Below are positions 21,396-31,161 of a stretch of 33,739 nt of DNA, piece after piece. Origin of the DNA: Saccharopolyspora elongata (GTDB lineage Bacteria; Actinomycetota; Actinomycetes; Mycobacteriales; Pseudonocardiaceae); assembly GCF_004348985.1 (NCBI RefSeq), contig NZ_SMKW01000094.1, forward strand, positions 1 to 33,739, given 5' to 3'. The translations under genes and the position numbers were made by a program. The notes under the pieces were generated by a model. The model saw only the letters and a list, made by a program, of their open reading frames with translations, was not told where the DNA came from and did no database searches. Every line of letters begins with the position of its first letter. The first letter of the stretch is position 1.

Positions 21396-23192
21396 TCAGC
21401 GCGGGTGCGTCCAGGATCGCGGGCGCTCGCGGATCGACCGGCCGACCGTGAGCGCGACACCGATCAGCACTGCGAAGCCCGTGAGCGCGACCGAGGCCTT
21501 GAACTCGGAAGGCACCGCTACGACCGGATTCGCGTGCTCGTCGATGAAGCCGTAGGCGGTGAAGTCGAGCAGCACCGCCAGATCGACGGCCGCACGGATC
21601 GCCAGCGCGGCCGTCCAAGCGGCCAGGATGCGGATGCCGGTGGCGCGCGGCGTCGCGACGATGGCGAAGACGGAGATCGCGAAGCCGGGCACGAACAGCG
21701 CAGCCGCTGCCAGGTTCGGCCAGCCGTGGGTGAAAGCGCCGAGCGCCAGGCACCCGATCCCGGCGATGCCGACGATGATCGCGAGTCCTCGCTGCCGCGG
21801 GCTGAGCGGCATGGTCGCCCGCGGCGCGCGGATCAGCGCGAGGAGCGACGCGACCGCCGGCGGGCCCCAGAACAGCAGGTGGGCGAGGTAGAGCCGCTCG
21901 TCGATCGGGCGCGTGAGCCCGACGAAGAAATAGCCGGCGCTCCACAACCAGAACGGCGAACTGCCCGCGAGGACGGCCGCGACGGAAACCTGGTACCGCC
22001 GGACGAACAGCAGCAGTCCGGCGACCGGCAGCGCCACGACCAGCGCCCCGAGCAGGGCGAGCACGATCAGCCCGGCGAGCCCGAGGCCGCCGTCGGCGAG
22101 CGTTCCGGCGTAGCCGGCTCGGGGCACGTCGGTCGCCCAGGACACCACGCCGGCGAGCCTGCTGCCGGGTGCGCCGGCCTGCCGCGCCGCGAGATCCGGG
22201 AACCGGGCCGGGAGGACAGCCGCGTCCATGACGTTGCTCAGGGTGAAAACACCGGGTAGGAGCTTCTGCTGAACGTCGAAGAGCAGCAGGGCGAAGCCGA
22301 CGCAGCTGGACAGGCAGATCACCCCGGCGACGACCAGCCACGGATCGCGTTGCGGGCGGCCGAGGTCGACGGTCGGCTGGTCGCCGTTCTCCGCGCCGAT
22401 GGCGTTCAGCTGGGCGCGAATGCCCTCGATCGTCGGCCGGTCGTCGACCCGCTTGGCCATCAGCCCGCCGAGCAGCCGTGCCAACGCCTCGCCCGCGCGG
22501 ACCGGCGCGGGCGGCTCCTCGGAAAGCACTGCGGCCAGCGAATCCCCGGCGGTGCTGCGCAGGTATGGCGACTTGCCCTCGACCGCGAAGTACAGGGTGA
22601 CGCCCAGCGCCCACAGATCGGAGGCGGCCACGGCGCGGCCCCGGACGTGTTCGGGGGCCATGTAGGCGGGGGAGCCGACCATGATGCTGGACGCCGTGGC
22701 GGTGGAGCCGTCGTCGAGCCGTGCGATGCCGAAGTCGGTCAGCTTCACCGAACCGTCGGCGGCCACCATGATGTTGCTGGGCTTCACGTCGCGGTGCACG
22801 ATGCCGAGCCGATGCGCGGCCTGGAGCACGTCCAGCACGCGCGAGGCGATCTCGATGGTGCGGGCGGGCGGCAGCGGCCCTTCGGATTCGACGAGGTCCT
22901 GCAGGGTGGCGGCCTCGACCAGCTCCATGACGATGTATATCCGGTCGTCGGCCTCGATGGCGTCGAAGACGGTGACCGCGCCGGGATGGTTGAGCTTCCC
23001 GGCGAGCCGGGCCTCCCGCAGCACCCGCGCCCGCAGCTCCGGATGATCGGCCCCGGGAGGCAGGTGGATCTCCTTGACGGCGACGAACCGGTCGAGCAGG
23101 GCGTCCCAGGCCCGCCAAACGGTCCCCATTCCGCCCCGGCCGATCACGGATTCAAGCGCGAAACGCTCCGCCAACAAGCGTTCCTCGCCCAC
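21396..23192 (-). CDS. Ser/Thr protein kinase with multi-pass membrane C-terminus
   Basis: The 598-residue protein has a PknB-like (Hanks-type) kinase domain at about residues 10-270. The glycine loop is GRGGMGTVW, the ATP-binding lysine Lys40 in VAVKEIHLP, the catalytic Asp135 in HRDVKPSNIM, DFG at 153-155, then MVGSPAYMAPEHVRG. After the domain come about eight hydrophobic segments (from VVAGVICLSSCVGFALLLF to VALTGFAVLIGVALTVG), instead of the usual single span plus extracellular sensor. The first two are separated by an outside loop of about 60 residues. GTG at 23190-23192 has AAAGGGG before it; the ORF runs further upstream without a ribosome site. Ligand and targets are unknown. Confidence 0.87.
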   Translation of the reverse strand: MGEERLLAERFALESVIGRGGMGTVWRAWDALLDRFVAVKEIHLPPGADHPELRARVLREARLAGKLNHPGAVTVFDAIEADDRIYIVMELVEAATLQDLVESEGPLPPARTIEIASRVLDVLQAAHRLGIVHRDVKPSNIMVAADGSVKLTDFGIARLDDGSTATASSIMVGSPAYMAPEHVRGRAVAASDLWALGVTLYFAVEGKSPYLRSTAGDSLAAVLSEEPPAPVRAGEALARLLGGLMAKRVDDRPTIEGIRAQLNAIGAENGDQPTVDLGRPQRDPWLVVAGVICLSSCVGFALLLFDVQQKLLPGVFTLSNVMDAAVLPARFPDLAARQAGAPGSRLAGVVSWATDVPRAGYAGTLADGGLGLAGLIVLALLGALVVALPVAGLLLFVRRYQVSVAAVLAGSSPFWLWSAGYFFVGLTRPIDERLYLAHLLFWGPPAVASLLALIRAPRATMPLSPRQRGLAIIVGIAGIGCLALGAFTHGWPNLAAAALFVPGFAISVFAIVATPRATGIRILAAWTAALAIRAAVDLAVLLDFTAYGFIDEHANPVVAVPSEFKASVALTGFAVLIGVALTVGRSIRERPRSWTHPR

Positions 23193-23425
23193 CGGCGCCC
23201 CTTTCTCCCGTTCCGGAGGGAACGTTAGCGCCAGGATGATCAGTTTGTCCCGCCTTTGCCGGAGCCGGCGAGCTCCCGTGGCTCGTGCGTGCTTTGGCCT
23301 GCTATGGCGACTCGAACCACTCACGGGCCCTGTGGCCGCCGCGCGGTGGGAGGATTGGGGTGAACGGCCCGTTCGCCTCGTCTAGCTGGGTGAATGTGGC
23401 GTTCGCCGCGCAGCCGAACGCTCGT

Positions 23426-23461
23426 TTGATTAATGTTGCATGGGAGTGCATAATCATCCGC
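23426..23461 (+). promoter_or_regulatory. argC promoter with ARG box
   Basis: The -35 TTGATT (23426-23431) and -10 CATAAT (23449-23454) are separated by exactly 17 bp. An inverted ARG-box-like site, TTGCAT-GGGAG-TGCATAA (23436-23453), occupies the spacer and overlaps the -10. ArgR bound with arginine would block RNA polymerase. The predicted start of transcription, about 7 nt after the -10, falls on or next to the argC ATG, and no Shine-Dalgarno lies upstream. The mRNA is therefore probably leaderless. Confidence 0.72.
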
Positions 23462-24490
23462 ATGACGGTTCGAGTGGCAGTTGCCGGGGCTAGCGGCTAC
23501 GCGGGCGGGGAACTGCTCCGCCTGCTGCTGTCGCACCCAGAGGTGGAGATCGGCGCGTTGACCGCGGGCGGCAACGCCGGGACCAGGCTCGGGCAGCACC
23601 ACCCGAACCTGATGCCGCTGGCGGACCGCGTCCTCGCCGACACCACGGCCGCCGAGCTCGCCGGCCACGACGTCGTCTTCCTCGCCCTCCCGCACGGCCA
23701 CTCCGCAGCCATCGCGGCCGAACTCGGCGACGACGCGATCGTCATCGACTGCGGCGCCGACCACCGGCTCAACGACCCCACCGACTGGGCCCGCTGGTAC
23801 GGCGGCGAACACCCCGGCACCTGGCCTTACGGCATCCCCGAGCTCCCCGGCGCCCGCGACCGGCTCCGCGGCTCCCGCCGCGTCGCCGTCCCCGGCTGCT
23901 TCCCGACGGTGTCCTCGCTGGCGCTCGTCCCCGCGCTCGCCGCCGGGCTCGTCGAGCCGGACGCCGTCGTCGTCGCGGTCACCGGCACCTCCGGTGCCGG
24001 CCGCGCGCTCAAGCCGCACCTGCTCTCCGCCGAGGTGATGGGCTCCGCCAGCGTCTACGGCGTGGGCGGCGCGCACCGGCACACGCCGGAGCTGATCCAG
24101 AACCTCAGCTCCGTGGCCGGGGAGCCGGTGAAGGTGTCGTTCACGCCAGTCCTCGCGCCGATGTCGCGCGGCATCCTCGCCACCTGCTCCGCCCCGCTGC
24201 GCGAGGGCGTCGACGCGGACGCGGCGCGCAAGGCCTACCTCGACGCCTACGGCGACGAGCCGTTCGTGCACGTGCTGCCCGAGGGCCACTGGCCGCAGAC
24301 CTCCGCGACGCTCGGCGCGAACACCGTGCACCTGCAGCTGGCGGTGGATCCGGACGCCGGGCGGCTGATCATCGTCGGCGCCGAGGACAACCTCACCAAG
24401 GGCACCGCCGGCGGCGCCGTGCAGTGCATGAACCTCGCAGTGGGGCTGCCGGAGACCACCGGGCTGCCGCTGGTCGGGGTGGCACCATGA
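23462..24490 (+). CDS. argC: N-acetyl-gamma-glutamyl-phosphate reductase
   Basis: The enzyme catalyses NADPH-dependent reduction of N-acetylglutamyl phosphate to the semialdehyde, third step of arginine synthesis. The 342-residue protein has the Rossmann motif VAVAGASGYAGGELLRLL, the catalytic Cys146 in VAVPGCFPT, and GVGGAHRHTPE. The C-terminal EDNLTKGTAGGAVQCMN is also typical. ATG at 23462 sits at or next to the predicted transcription start. It is the first gene of a tightly packed arginine operon and its stop overlaps the next ATG (ATGA). Confidence 0.97.
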   Translation: MTVRVAVAGASGYAGGELLRLLLSHPEVEIGALTAGGNAGTRLGQHHPNLMPLADRVLADTTAAELAGHDVVFLALPHGHSAAIAAELGDDAIVIDCGADHRLNDPTDWARWYGGEHPGTWPYGIPELPGARDRLRGSRRVAVPGCFPTVSSLALVPALAAGLVEPDAVVVAVTGTSGAGRALKPHLLSAEVMGSASVYGVGGAHRHTPELIQNLSSVAGEPVKVSFTPVLAPMSRGILATCSAPLREGVDADAARKAYLDAYGDEPFVHVLPEGHWPQTSATLGANTVHLQLAVDPDAGRLIIVGAEDNLTKGTAGGAVQCMNLAVGLPETTGLPLVGVAP

Positions 24491-24891
24491 GCCGGCTGAA
24501 GCTCCGGCTGCACGCCGAGCAGCTGGCCGTCGGCATGGTCCCGGCGCACGTCAGCCTGGCGCTGACCGGCGGCACCGCGCCGATCCACGGCAGCCTCACC
24601 ACCGGCGCGGGCCGCACCATCATCTTCCCGTACTCGCTGGCCGCCGAGTCCGGCCCGGACGTCCGGGTGGAGGGGCCGTTCCGGGCGCTGGAGATCGACG
24701 GCCCGCTGGACTTCGCGCTGACCGGCGTGCTCGCGGCGCTGCTGGCGCCGCTGGCCGACGCCGAGATCAGCGTCTTCACCCTGTCCACATTCGACACCGA
24801 CTGGATCCTGGTCCCGGCCGACGCGGCCGTGCGGGCCGCCGAGGTGCTGACCTCCGCTGGGCACACCGTGGATATCGAGGAGAGCCAATGA
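24487..24891 (+). CDS. ACT-domain protein, CASTOR-like, inside arg operon
   Basis: This 134-residue soluble protein lies between argC and argJ, with ATGA overlaps at both ends, so it is produced in step with the arginine enzymes. The C-terminal block EGPFRALEIDGPLDFALTGV and LAALLAPLADAEISVFTLST plus FDTDWILV match the ACT-like family that includes bacterial homologues of the CASTOR arginine sensors. The N-terminal half (RLHAEQLAVGMVPA onward) would form the first ACT-like unit. It has no enzyme motif. A ligand-sensing or regulatory role in arginine metabolism is plausible. The ligand, partner and exact family boundaries are inference. Confidence 0.8.
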   Translation: MSRLKLRLHAEQLAVGMVPAHVSLALTGGTAPIHGSLTTGAGRTIIFPYSLAAESGPDVRVEGPFRALEIDGPLDFALTGVLAALLAPLADAEISVFTLSTFDTDWILVPADAAVRAAEVLTSAGHTVDIEESQ

Positions 24892-26048
24892 GCGTGACCG
24901 GACCTGCCGGTTTCCGGGCGGCGGGGATCGCCGCCGGGATCAAGGCCGCGGGCGCGCGCGATGTCGCGCTGGTCGTCAACGACGGGCCGCGACAGGCCGC
25001 GGCCGGGGTGTTCACCACCAACAAGGTCAAGGCGGCGCCGGTGCTCTGGTCGCAGCAGGTGTTGACGGAGCGCAAGCTCCGCGCGGTGGTGCTCAACTCC
25101 GGCTGCGCCAACGCCTGCACCGGCCCGGAGGGCTTCCAGGACACCCACGCCACCGCCGAGAAGGTCGCCGACGTGCTCGGCGTCGGCGCCATCGAGATCG
25201 CGGTGTGCTCCACCGGCCTGATCGGCGAGCGGCTGCCGATGGACGCGCTGCTGTCCGGTGTGGACACCGCGGCGAAGGCGCTGGACGCCACCGACCAGGC
25301 CGGGCTCGACGCGGCCACGGCGGTGCTCACCACCGACAGCAAGCCGAAGCAGGCCTTCGGGAAGCACGACGCGGGCTGGTCGGTCGGCGGCTTCGCCAAG
25401 GGCGCCGGGATGCTCGCGCCGAACCTGGCCACCATGCTCAGCGTCATCACCACCGACGCGGTGATCGGCGGCGACGACCTGGACGAGGCGCTGCGCGCGG
25501 CCACCAGGGTCACCTTCGACCGGCTCGACGTCGACGGCGGCACCTCCACCAACGACACCGTCCTCGTCCTGGCCTCCGGCGCCTCCGGCGTCGAACCGTC
25601 CAAAGAGGACTTCACCGAGCTGCTCACCGCCGTCTGCACGGACCTGGTCCGCCAGCTGCAGGACGACGCCGAAGGCGCCACCAAGACCATCGACGTCACC
25701 GTGCGCGGCGCGGTCAGCGAGGCCGACGCGGTCGCCATCGGGCGCACCATCGCCGAGGACAACCTGGTCAAGACCGCGATGTTCGGCTCGGACCCGAACT
25801 GGGGCCGGATCGCGATGGCGCTCGGCCGGGTCGACGCCGAGATCGACGTGGCCAAGCTGGAGATCGCCACCAACGGCGTCACGCTCTACGCGAACGGCAC
25901 CAAGGCCCGCGACCGCAGCGAGGCCGACCTGTCCGGGCGCGCCATCGAGATCGTCGTGGACCTGCACCTCGGCGACCACGCGGCGACCATCCTGACCACC
26001 GACCTGTCCCACGCTTACGTCGAAGAGAACAGCGCGTACTCGTCATGA
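24888..26048 (+). CDS. argJ: Bifunctional ornithine acetyltransferase / N-acetylglutamate synthase
   Basis: ArgJ transfers the acetyl group from N-acetylornithine to glutamate, recycling it in the arginine pathway; some also use acetyl-CoA. The 386-residue precursor self-cleaves at Ala181-Thr182 in GMLAPNLATMLSVITTD to make alpha and beta chains. The oxyanion pair lies in CSTGLIGERLP. DVDGGTSTNDTVLVLASG and FGSDPNWGRIAMALGR are conserved blocks. It overlaps its neighbours by ATGA on both sides. Confidence 0.97.
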   Translation: MSVTGPAGFRAAGIAAGIKAAGARDVALVVNDGPRQAAAGVFTTNKVKAAPVLWSQQVLTERKLRAVVLNSGCANACTGPEGFQDTHATAEKVADVLGVGAIEIAVCSTGLIGERLPMDALLSGVDTAAKALDATDQAGLDAATAVLTTDSKPKQAFGKHDAGWSVGGFAKGAGMLAPNLATMLSVITTDAVIGGDDLDEALRAATRVTFDRLDVDGGTSTNDTVLVLASGASGVEPSKEDFTELLTAVCTDLVRQLQDDAEGATKTIDVTVRGAVSEADAVAIGRTIAEDNLVKTAMFGSDPNWGRIAMALGRVDAEIDVAKLEIATNGVTLYANGTKARDRSEADLSGRAIEIVVDLHLGDHAATILTTDLSHAYVEENSAYSS

Positions 26049-26959
26049 CCCAGCAAGAAGCCGGCGACCGGCTGGCCACCGCGGCCGAGAAGGCCAGCGT
26101 CCTCGTCGAAGCCCTCCCGTGGCTGCAGCGCTTCCACGGCGCGACCGTCGTGATCAAGTACGGCGGCAACGCGATGATCGACGACGAGCTCAAGCGCGCC
26201 TTCGCGCACGACATGGTGTTCCTGCGGCTCGCCGGACTGCACCCGGTGGTGGTGCACGGCGGCGGCCCGCAGATCACCGCGATGCTCGACCGGCTCGGCA
26301 TGGAAGGCGAGTTCCGCGGCGGCCTGCGGGTGACCTCCCCGGAGACCATGGACGTGGTGCGCATGGTGCTGGTCGGCCAGGTCGGGCGCGAACTGGTCGG
26401 GCTGATCAACCAGCACGGGCCGTACGCGGTCGGCATGTCCGGCGAGGACGCCCGGCTGTTCACCGCCGAGCGCCGCACCGCGACGGTCGACGGCGAAGCC
26501 GTGGACGTCGGGCTCGTCGGCGACGTGGTGTCGGTCAACGCCGACGCGGTGCTCGACCTGATCAAGGCCGGCCGCATCCCCGTCGTCTCGACCGTCGCCC
26601 CCGACGCCGACGGCGTGGTCCACAACGTCAACGCAGACACCGCCGCCGGGGCACTGGCGGTCGCGCTCGGCGCCGAGAAGCTCGTGGTGCTCACCGACGT
26701 CGAGGGCCTTTACACCAACTGGCCGGACCGCGGCTCGCTCGTGTCGCGCCTGGACGCCGACCAGCTGGCGGAACTGCTGCCGAGCCTGTCCAGCGGCATG
26801 GTCCCGAAGATGGAGGCCTGCCTGCGTGCGGTGCGCGGCGGGGTGCCGCGGGCGCACGTCATCGACGGCCGCCTCGCGCACTCGGTCCTGCTCGAGGTGT
26901 TCACCAGTGCCGGAGTCGGCACGATGGTACTGCCGGCGCAGGTGGAGGAGGACGCATGA
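26045..26959 (+). CDS. argB: N-acetylglutamate kinase
   Basis: ArgB phosphorylates N-acetylglutamate with ATP, usually the step inhibited by arginine. The 304-residue protein shows the amino-acid-kinase fold: phosphate-binding Lys38 in VIKYGGNAM, HGGGPQI at residues 71-76, and VVLTDVEGLYTNWPD. The N-terminal helix (about residues 1-28) is the extension that lets arginine-sensitive ArgB form hexamers, so feedback inhibition is likely. Stop overlaps the ATG of a small ORF. Confidence 0.97.
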   Translation: MTQQEAGDRLATAAEKASVLVEALPWLQRFHGATVVIKYGGNAMIDDELKRAFAHDMVFLRLAGLHPVVVHGGGPQITAMLDRLGMEGEFRGGLRVTSPETMDVVRMVLVGQVGRELVGLINQHGPYAVGMSGEDARLFTAERRTATVDGEAVDVGLVGDVVSVNADAVLDLIKAGRIPVVSTVAPDADGVVHNVNADTAAGALAVALGAEKLVVLTDVEGLYTNWPDRGSLVSRLDADQLAELLPSLSSGMVPKMEACLRAVRGGVPRAHVIDGRLAHSVLLEVFTSAGVGTMVLPAQVEEDA

Positions 26960-27038
26960 GTAACGCTCACTTCCCTTCTGCTCATGCGGTCCGACCGGGT
27001 GCGGGTGTCCCGCAAAACACCGAGGAAGGCGAGAACTG

Positions 27039-27039
<1 letters not shown>
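26956..27039 (+). CDS. 27-aa ORF coupled between argB and argD
   Basis: This tiny reading frame starts with ATG in the argB stop (ATGA) and ends with TGA in the argD start (TGATG). A strong ribosome site GGAGGAGG (26944-26951) precedes it. The argD ribosome site GAGGAAGG is inside its last codons. The peptide starts MSNAHFPSAHAVRPGAG and ends EEGEN, with no membrane segment and no family match I know. It may act mainly as a translation-coupling device between argB and argD, or be a functional small protein. Lengths of neighbouring junctions elsewhere in the operon make a simple spacer less likely. Confidence 0.6.
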
Positions 27040-28228
<1,189 letters not shown>

Positions 28229-28229
<1 letters not shown>

Positions 28230-29155
28230 TGCCCCGGCACTTCCTCCGCGACGACGATCTCACGCCCGCCGAGCAGGCCGAGGTCCTCGACCTCGCCGAT
28301 CAGTTCAAGGCCGACCCGCACGGCTCCGACGCGCTGGCCGGGCCCAAGTCGATCGCGGTGCTCTTCGAGAAGAACTCCACCCGCACCCGGCTGTCCTTCG
28401 AGGTCGGCATCGCCCAGCTCGGCGGCCAGCCGATCGTCGTGGACGGGCGGATGATGCAGCTCGGTCGCGAGGAGACCATCGAGGACACCTCCCGGGTGCT
28501 GTCCCGCTACGTCCACGCCGTGGTGTGGCGGACCTTCGCGCAGGCCCGCATCGACGCGATGGCCTCGGTGTCCCGGGTGCCGGTGATCAACGCGCTCACC
28601 GACGAGTTCCACCCCTGCCAGGTGCTCGCCGACCTGCAGACCGTCCGGGAACGGCACGGCAAGCTCGCCGGCCTCACCCTGACCTACCTCGGTGACGGCG
28701 CCAACAACATGGCGCACTCGCTGATGGTCGGCGGCGTCACCGCGGGCATGCACGTCCGCATCGGCGCGCCGGCGGGCTTCCGGCCGCTGGACTGGGTGCT
28801 GGACGCGGCCTGGAAGCGCGCCGCCGAGACCGGCGGCTCCGTCGAGCTGTTCAACACCCCGAACGGCGCGGTCGAGGGCGCGGACGTGCTGGTCACCGAC
28901 TCCTGGACGTCGATGGGCCAGGAGAACGACGGCAAGGACCGGGTCAGCCCGTTCCGGCCGTTCCAGGTCAACGCCGAACTGCTGGCCGCCACCGGCAAGA
29001 CCGACACCAGCGTGCTGCACTGCCTGCCCGCGCACCGCGGCATGGAGATCACCGACGAGGTGATCGACGGCCCGGCCAGCGCGGTGTTCGACGAAGCCGA
29101 GAACCGCCTGCACGCGCAGAAGGCGCTGCTGGCGTGGCTGGTGCGACAGCCATGA
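28229..29155 (+). CDS. argF: Ornithine carbamoyltransferase
   Basis: ArgF joins ornithine and carbamoyl phosphate to make citrulline. The 308-residue protein has the carbamoyl-phosphate motif FEKNSTRTRLSFEVG (Ser50-Arg54), FHPCQVLADLQT, and the ornithine-binding SVLHCLPAHRGMEI. TDSWTSMGQE is the flexible loop. Start overlaps the argD stop and the stop overlaps the argR ATG (ATGA). Confidence 0.97.
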
Positions 29156-29709
29156 CGACCCGCGTCGCGCGGCAGGCCCGCATCATCGAACTGGTCGCGT
29201 CGATGGGCATCCGCAGCCAGACCGAGCTGGCCAAGCTGCTCGCGGGCGACGGCATCGAGGTCACCCAGGCGACGCTGTCGCGGGACCTCGACGAACTCGG
29301 CGCGGTCAAGCTGCGGGGTGCCGACGGCGGGGCGGCGGTCTACGTCATCCCCGAGGACGGCAGCCCGGTCCGCGGCGTGCAGGGCGGCACGTCGCGGCTG
29401 AGCCGGCTGCTCGGCGAGCTGCTTGTCGGCGCCGACGGCGCGGGCAACCTGACCGTCCTGCGCACCCCGCCCGGCGCGGCGCAGTTCCTGGCCAGCGCCA
29501 TAGACCGAGCGGCGCTGCCGGAGGTGGTGGGCTCCATCGCGGGCGACGACACCGTGATGATCGTCGCCCGCGAGCCGCTCACCGGGCACCAGCTGGCCGC
29601 CCGGTTCACCGACATGGCCGCGGGCGAAGGGCAATCCGAAGCGGACGCCGAAACGCCGCGGTCCACAATGGATGACGACGACCCACATCAGACCGGGGGA
29701 ACACCGTGA
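29152..29709 (+). CDS. argR: Arginine repressor
   Basis: This 185-residue hexameric regulator has an N-terminal winged helix (SQTELAKLLAGDGIEVTQAT then LSRDLDELGAVK), a hinge, and the C-terminal arginine-binding and oligomerisation domain (VLRTPPGAAQFLASAIDRA, GSIAGDDTVMIVA). The Asp pair in GDD binds arginine. It likely represses the operon at the ARG box before argC. After residue about 165 there is an acidic low-complexity tail (MDDDDPHQTGG) beyond the usual family end. Stop overlaps the argH GTG. Confidence 0.96.
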   Translation: MTTRVARQARIIELVASMGIRSQTELAKLLAGDGIEVTQATLSRDLDELGAVKLRGADGGAAVYVIPEDGSPVRGVQGGTSRLSRLLGELLVGADGAGNLTVLRTPPGAAQFLASAIDRAALPEVVGSIAGDDTVMIVAREPLTGHQLAARFTDMAAGEGQSEADAETPRSTMDDDDPHQTGGTP

Positions 29710-31127
29710 CGCAGCAAGGCAGCGAGCCGACCAAGCTCTGGGGCGGCCGGTTCGCCTCCGGCCCGGCCGAAGCGATGGCCGCGCTGAGCCTGTCGACCCA
29801 CTTCGACTGGCGACTGGCGCCCTACGACATCGCCGGATCACGCGCCCACGCCCGCGTGCTGCACCGCGCCGGGCTGCTCACCGCCGACGAACTCGAGCGG
29901 ATGCTCGCGGGCCTGGACGTCCTGGCCGCCGACGTCGAGGCGGGCGCCTTCACGCCGGTGATCGACGACGAGGACGTGCACACCGCTCTCGAACGCGGGC
30001 TGCTGGAACGCGTCGGGCCGGAACTCGGCGGCAAGCTGCGCGCCGGGCGCTCCCGCAACGACCAGGTCGCCACGCTGTTCCGGATGTGGCTGCGCGACGC
30101 CAACCGCCGCGTCGTCGCGGGCGTCCTCGACATCGTCGACGCCCTCGTCGCCCAGGCAGCTGAGCACCCCGACGCGGTGCTGCCCGGCCGCACCCACCTG
30201 CAGCATGCGCAGCCGGTGCTGCTGGCGCACCACCTCCTCGCGCACTGCCAGGCGCTGCTGCGCGACGTCCAGCGCTTCCGCGACTGGGACGCCCGCACCG
30301 CGTACTCGCCGTACGGCTCGGGCGCCCTGGCGGGCTCCTCGCTCGGGCTCGACCCGCAGGCCGTCGCCGCCGAGCTCGGCTTCGCCGGCGCCGTCGACAA
30401 CTCCATCGACGGCACCGCCTCGCGCGACTTCGCCGCCGAGGCGGCGTTCTGCCTCGCGATGCTCGGCGTGAACCTCTCGCGCATCGCCGAAGAGGTGATC
30501 ATCTGGAACACCGCCGAGTTCGGCTACGTGACGCTCGACGACGCCTGGGCGACCGGCAGCTCGATCATGCCGCAGAAGAAGAACCCGGACGTCGCCGAGC
30601 TGGCCCGCGGCAAGTCCGGGCGGCTCATCGGCAACCTCGGCGGCCTCCTGGCCACGCTGAAGGCGCAGCCGCTGGCCTACAACCGGGACCTGCAGGAGGA
30701 CAAGGAGCCGGTCTTCGACTCCGTCGAGCAGCTGGAGCTGCTGCTGCCCGCGATGGCGGGCATGCTCGGCACCCTGACCTTCCACACCGGGCGGCTCGCC
30801 GAGCTGGCGCCCGCCGGCTTCACCCTCGCCACCGACATCGCGGAGTGGCTGGTGCGCCAGGGCGTCCCGTTCCGGGTCGCGCACGAGGCGTCGGGGGAGT
30901 GCGTGCGCACCGCCGAGGCCCGCGGCGTCGGGCTGGAGGACCTGACCGACGAGGAGCTCGCCGCGGCCAACCCCGCGCTCACCCCGCAGGTGCGCGAGGT
31001 GCTGACCGTCGAGGGTTCCATCGCCTCCCGTGACGGGCACGGCGGCACCGCCCCGAACCGGGTGGCCGAGCAGCGCGAACGCGTCGCCGACAACGTGCGG
31101 CAACATCGCGAGTGGCTGTCTAAGTGA
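29706..31127 (+). CDS. argH: Argininosuccinate lyase
   Basis: The enzyme splits argininosuccinate to arginine and fumarate, the last step. The 473-residue fumarase/aspartase-superfamily protein has TKLWGGRFASGPAEAM at the N-terminus, HLQHAQPVLLAHHLLAH, GTASRDFAAEAAF, and the catalytic flexible loop SSIMPQKKNPDVAELARGK near residue 285. The start is GTG, overlapping argR by GTGA. No argG lies between argR and argH, unlike in mycobacteria. It is the last gene of the run. Confidence 0.97.
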   Translation: MTQQGSEPTKLWGGRFASGPAEAMAALSLSTHFDWRLAPYDIAGSRAHARVLHRAGLLTADELERMLAGLDVLAADVEAGAFTPVIDDEDVHTALERGLLERVGPELGGKLRAGRSRNDQVATLFRMWLRDANRRVVAGVLDIVDALVAQAAEHPDAVLPGRTHLQHAQPVLLAHHLLAHCQALLRDVQRFRDWDARTAYSPYGSGALAGSSLGLDPQAVAAELGFAGAVDNSIDGTASRDFAAEAAFCLAMLGVNLSRIAEEVIIWNTAEFGYVTLDDAWATGSSIMPQKKNPDVAELARGKSGRLIGNLGGLLATLKAQPLAYNRDLQEDKEPVFDSVEQLELLLPAMAGMLGTLTFHTGRLAELAPAGFTLATDIAEWLVRQGVPFRVAHEASGECVRTAEARGVGLEDLTDEELAAANPALTPQVREVLTVEGSIASRDGHGGTAPNRVAEQRERVADNVRQHREWLSK

Positions 31128-31161
31128 TCACGGTTTGGGCACGACCGGTAGTGTCTTGCAT

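Noticed and set aside
23193..23425. tRNA gene or small CDS between the kinase and argC
   Set aside because: ACTCGAACCACTC near 23320 recalls a tRNA arm, but no cloverleaf could be drawn, and no ORF with a ribosome site or family pattern was seen.
26984..27038. Long extension of argF upstream through argB-argD in another frame
   Set aside because: The frame is open by composition only; the ATG at 28229 overlapping the argD stop matches the family N-terminus.
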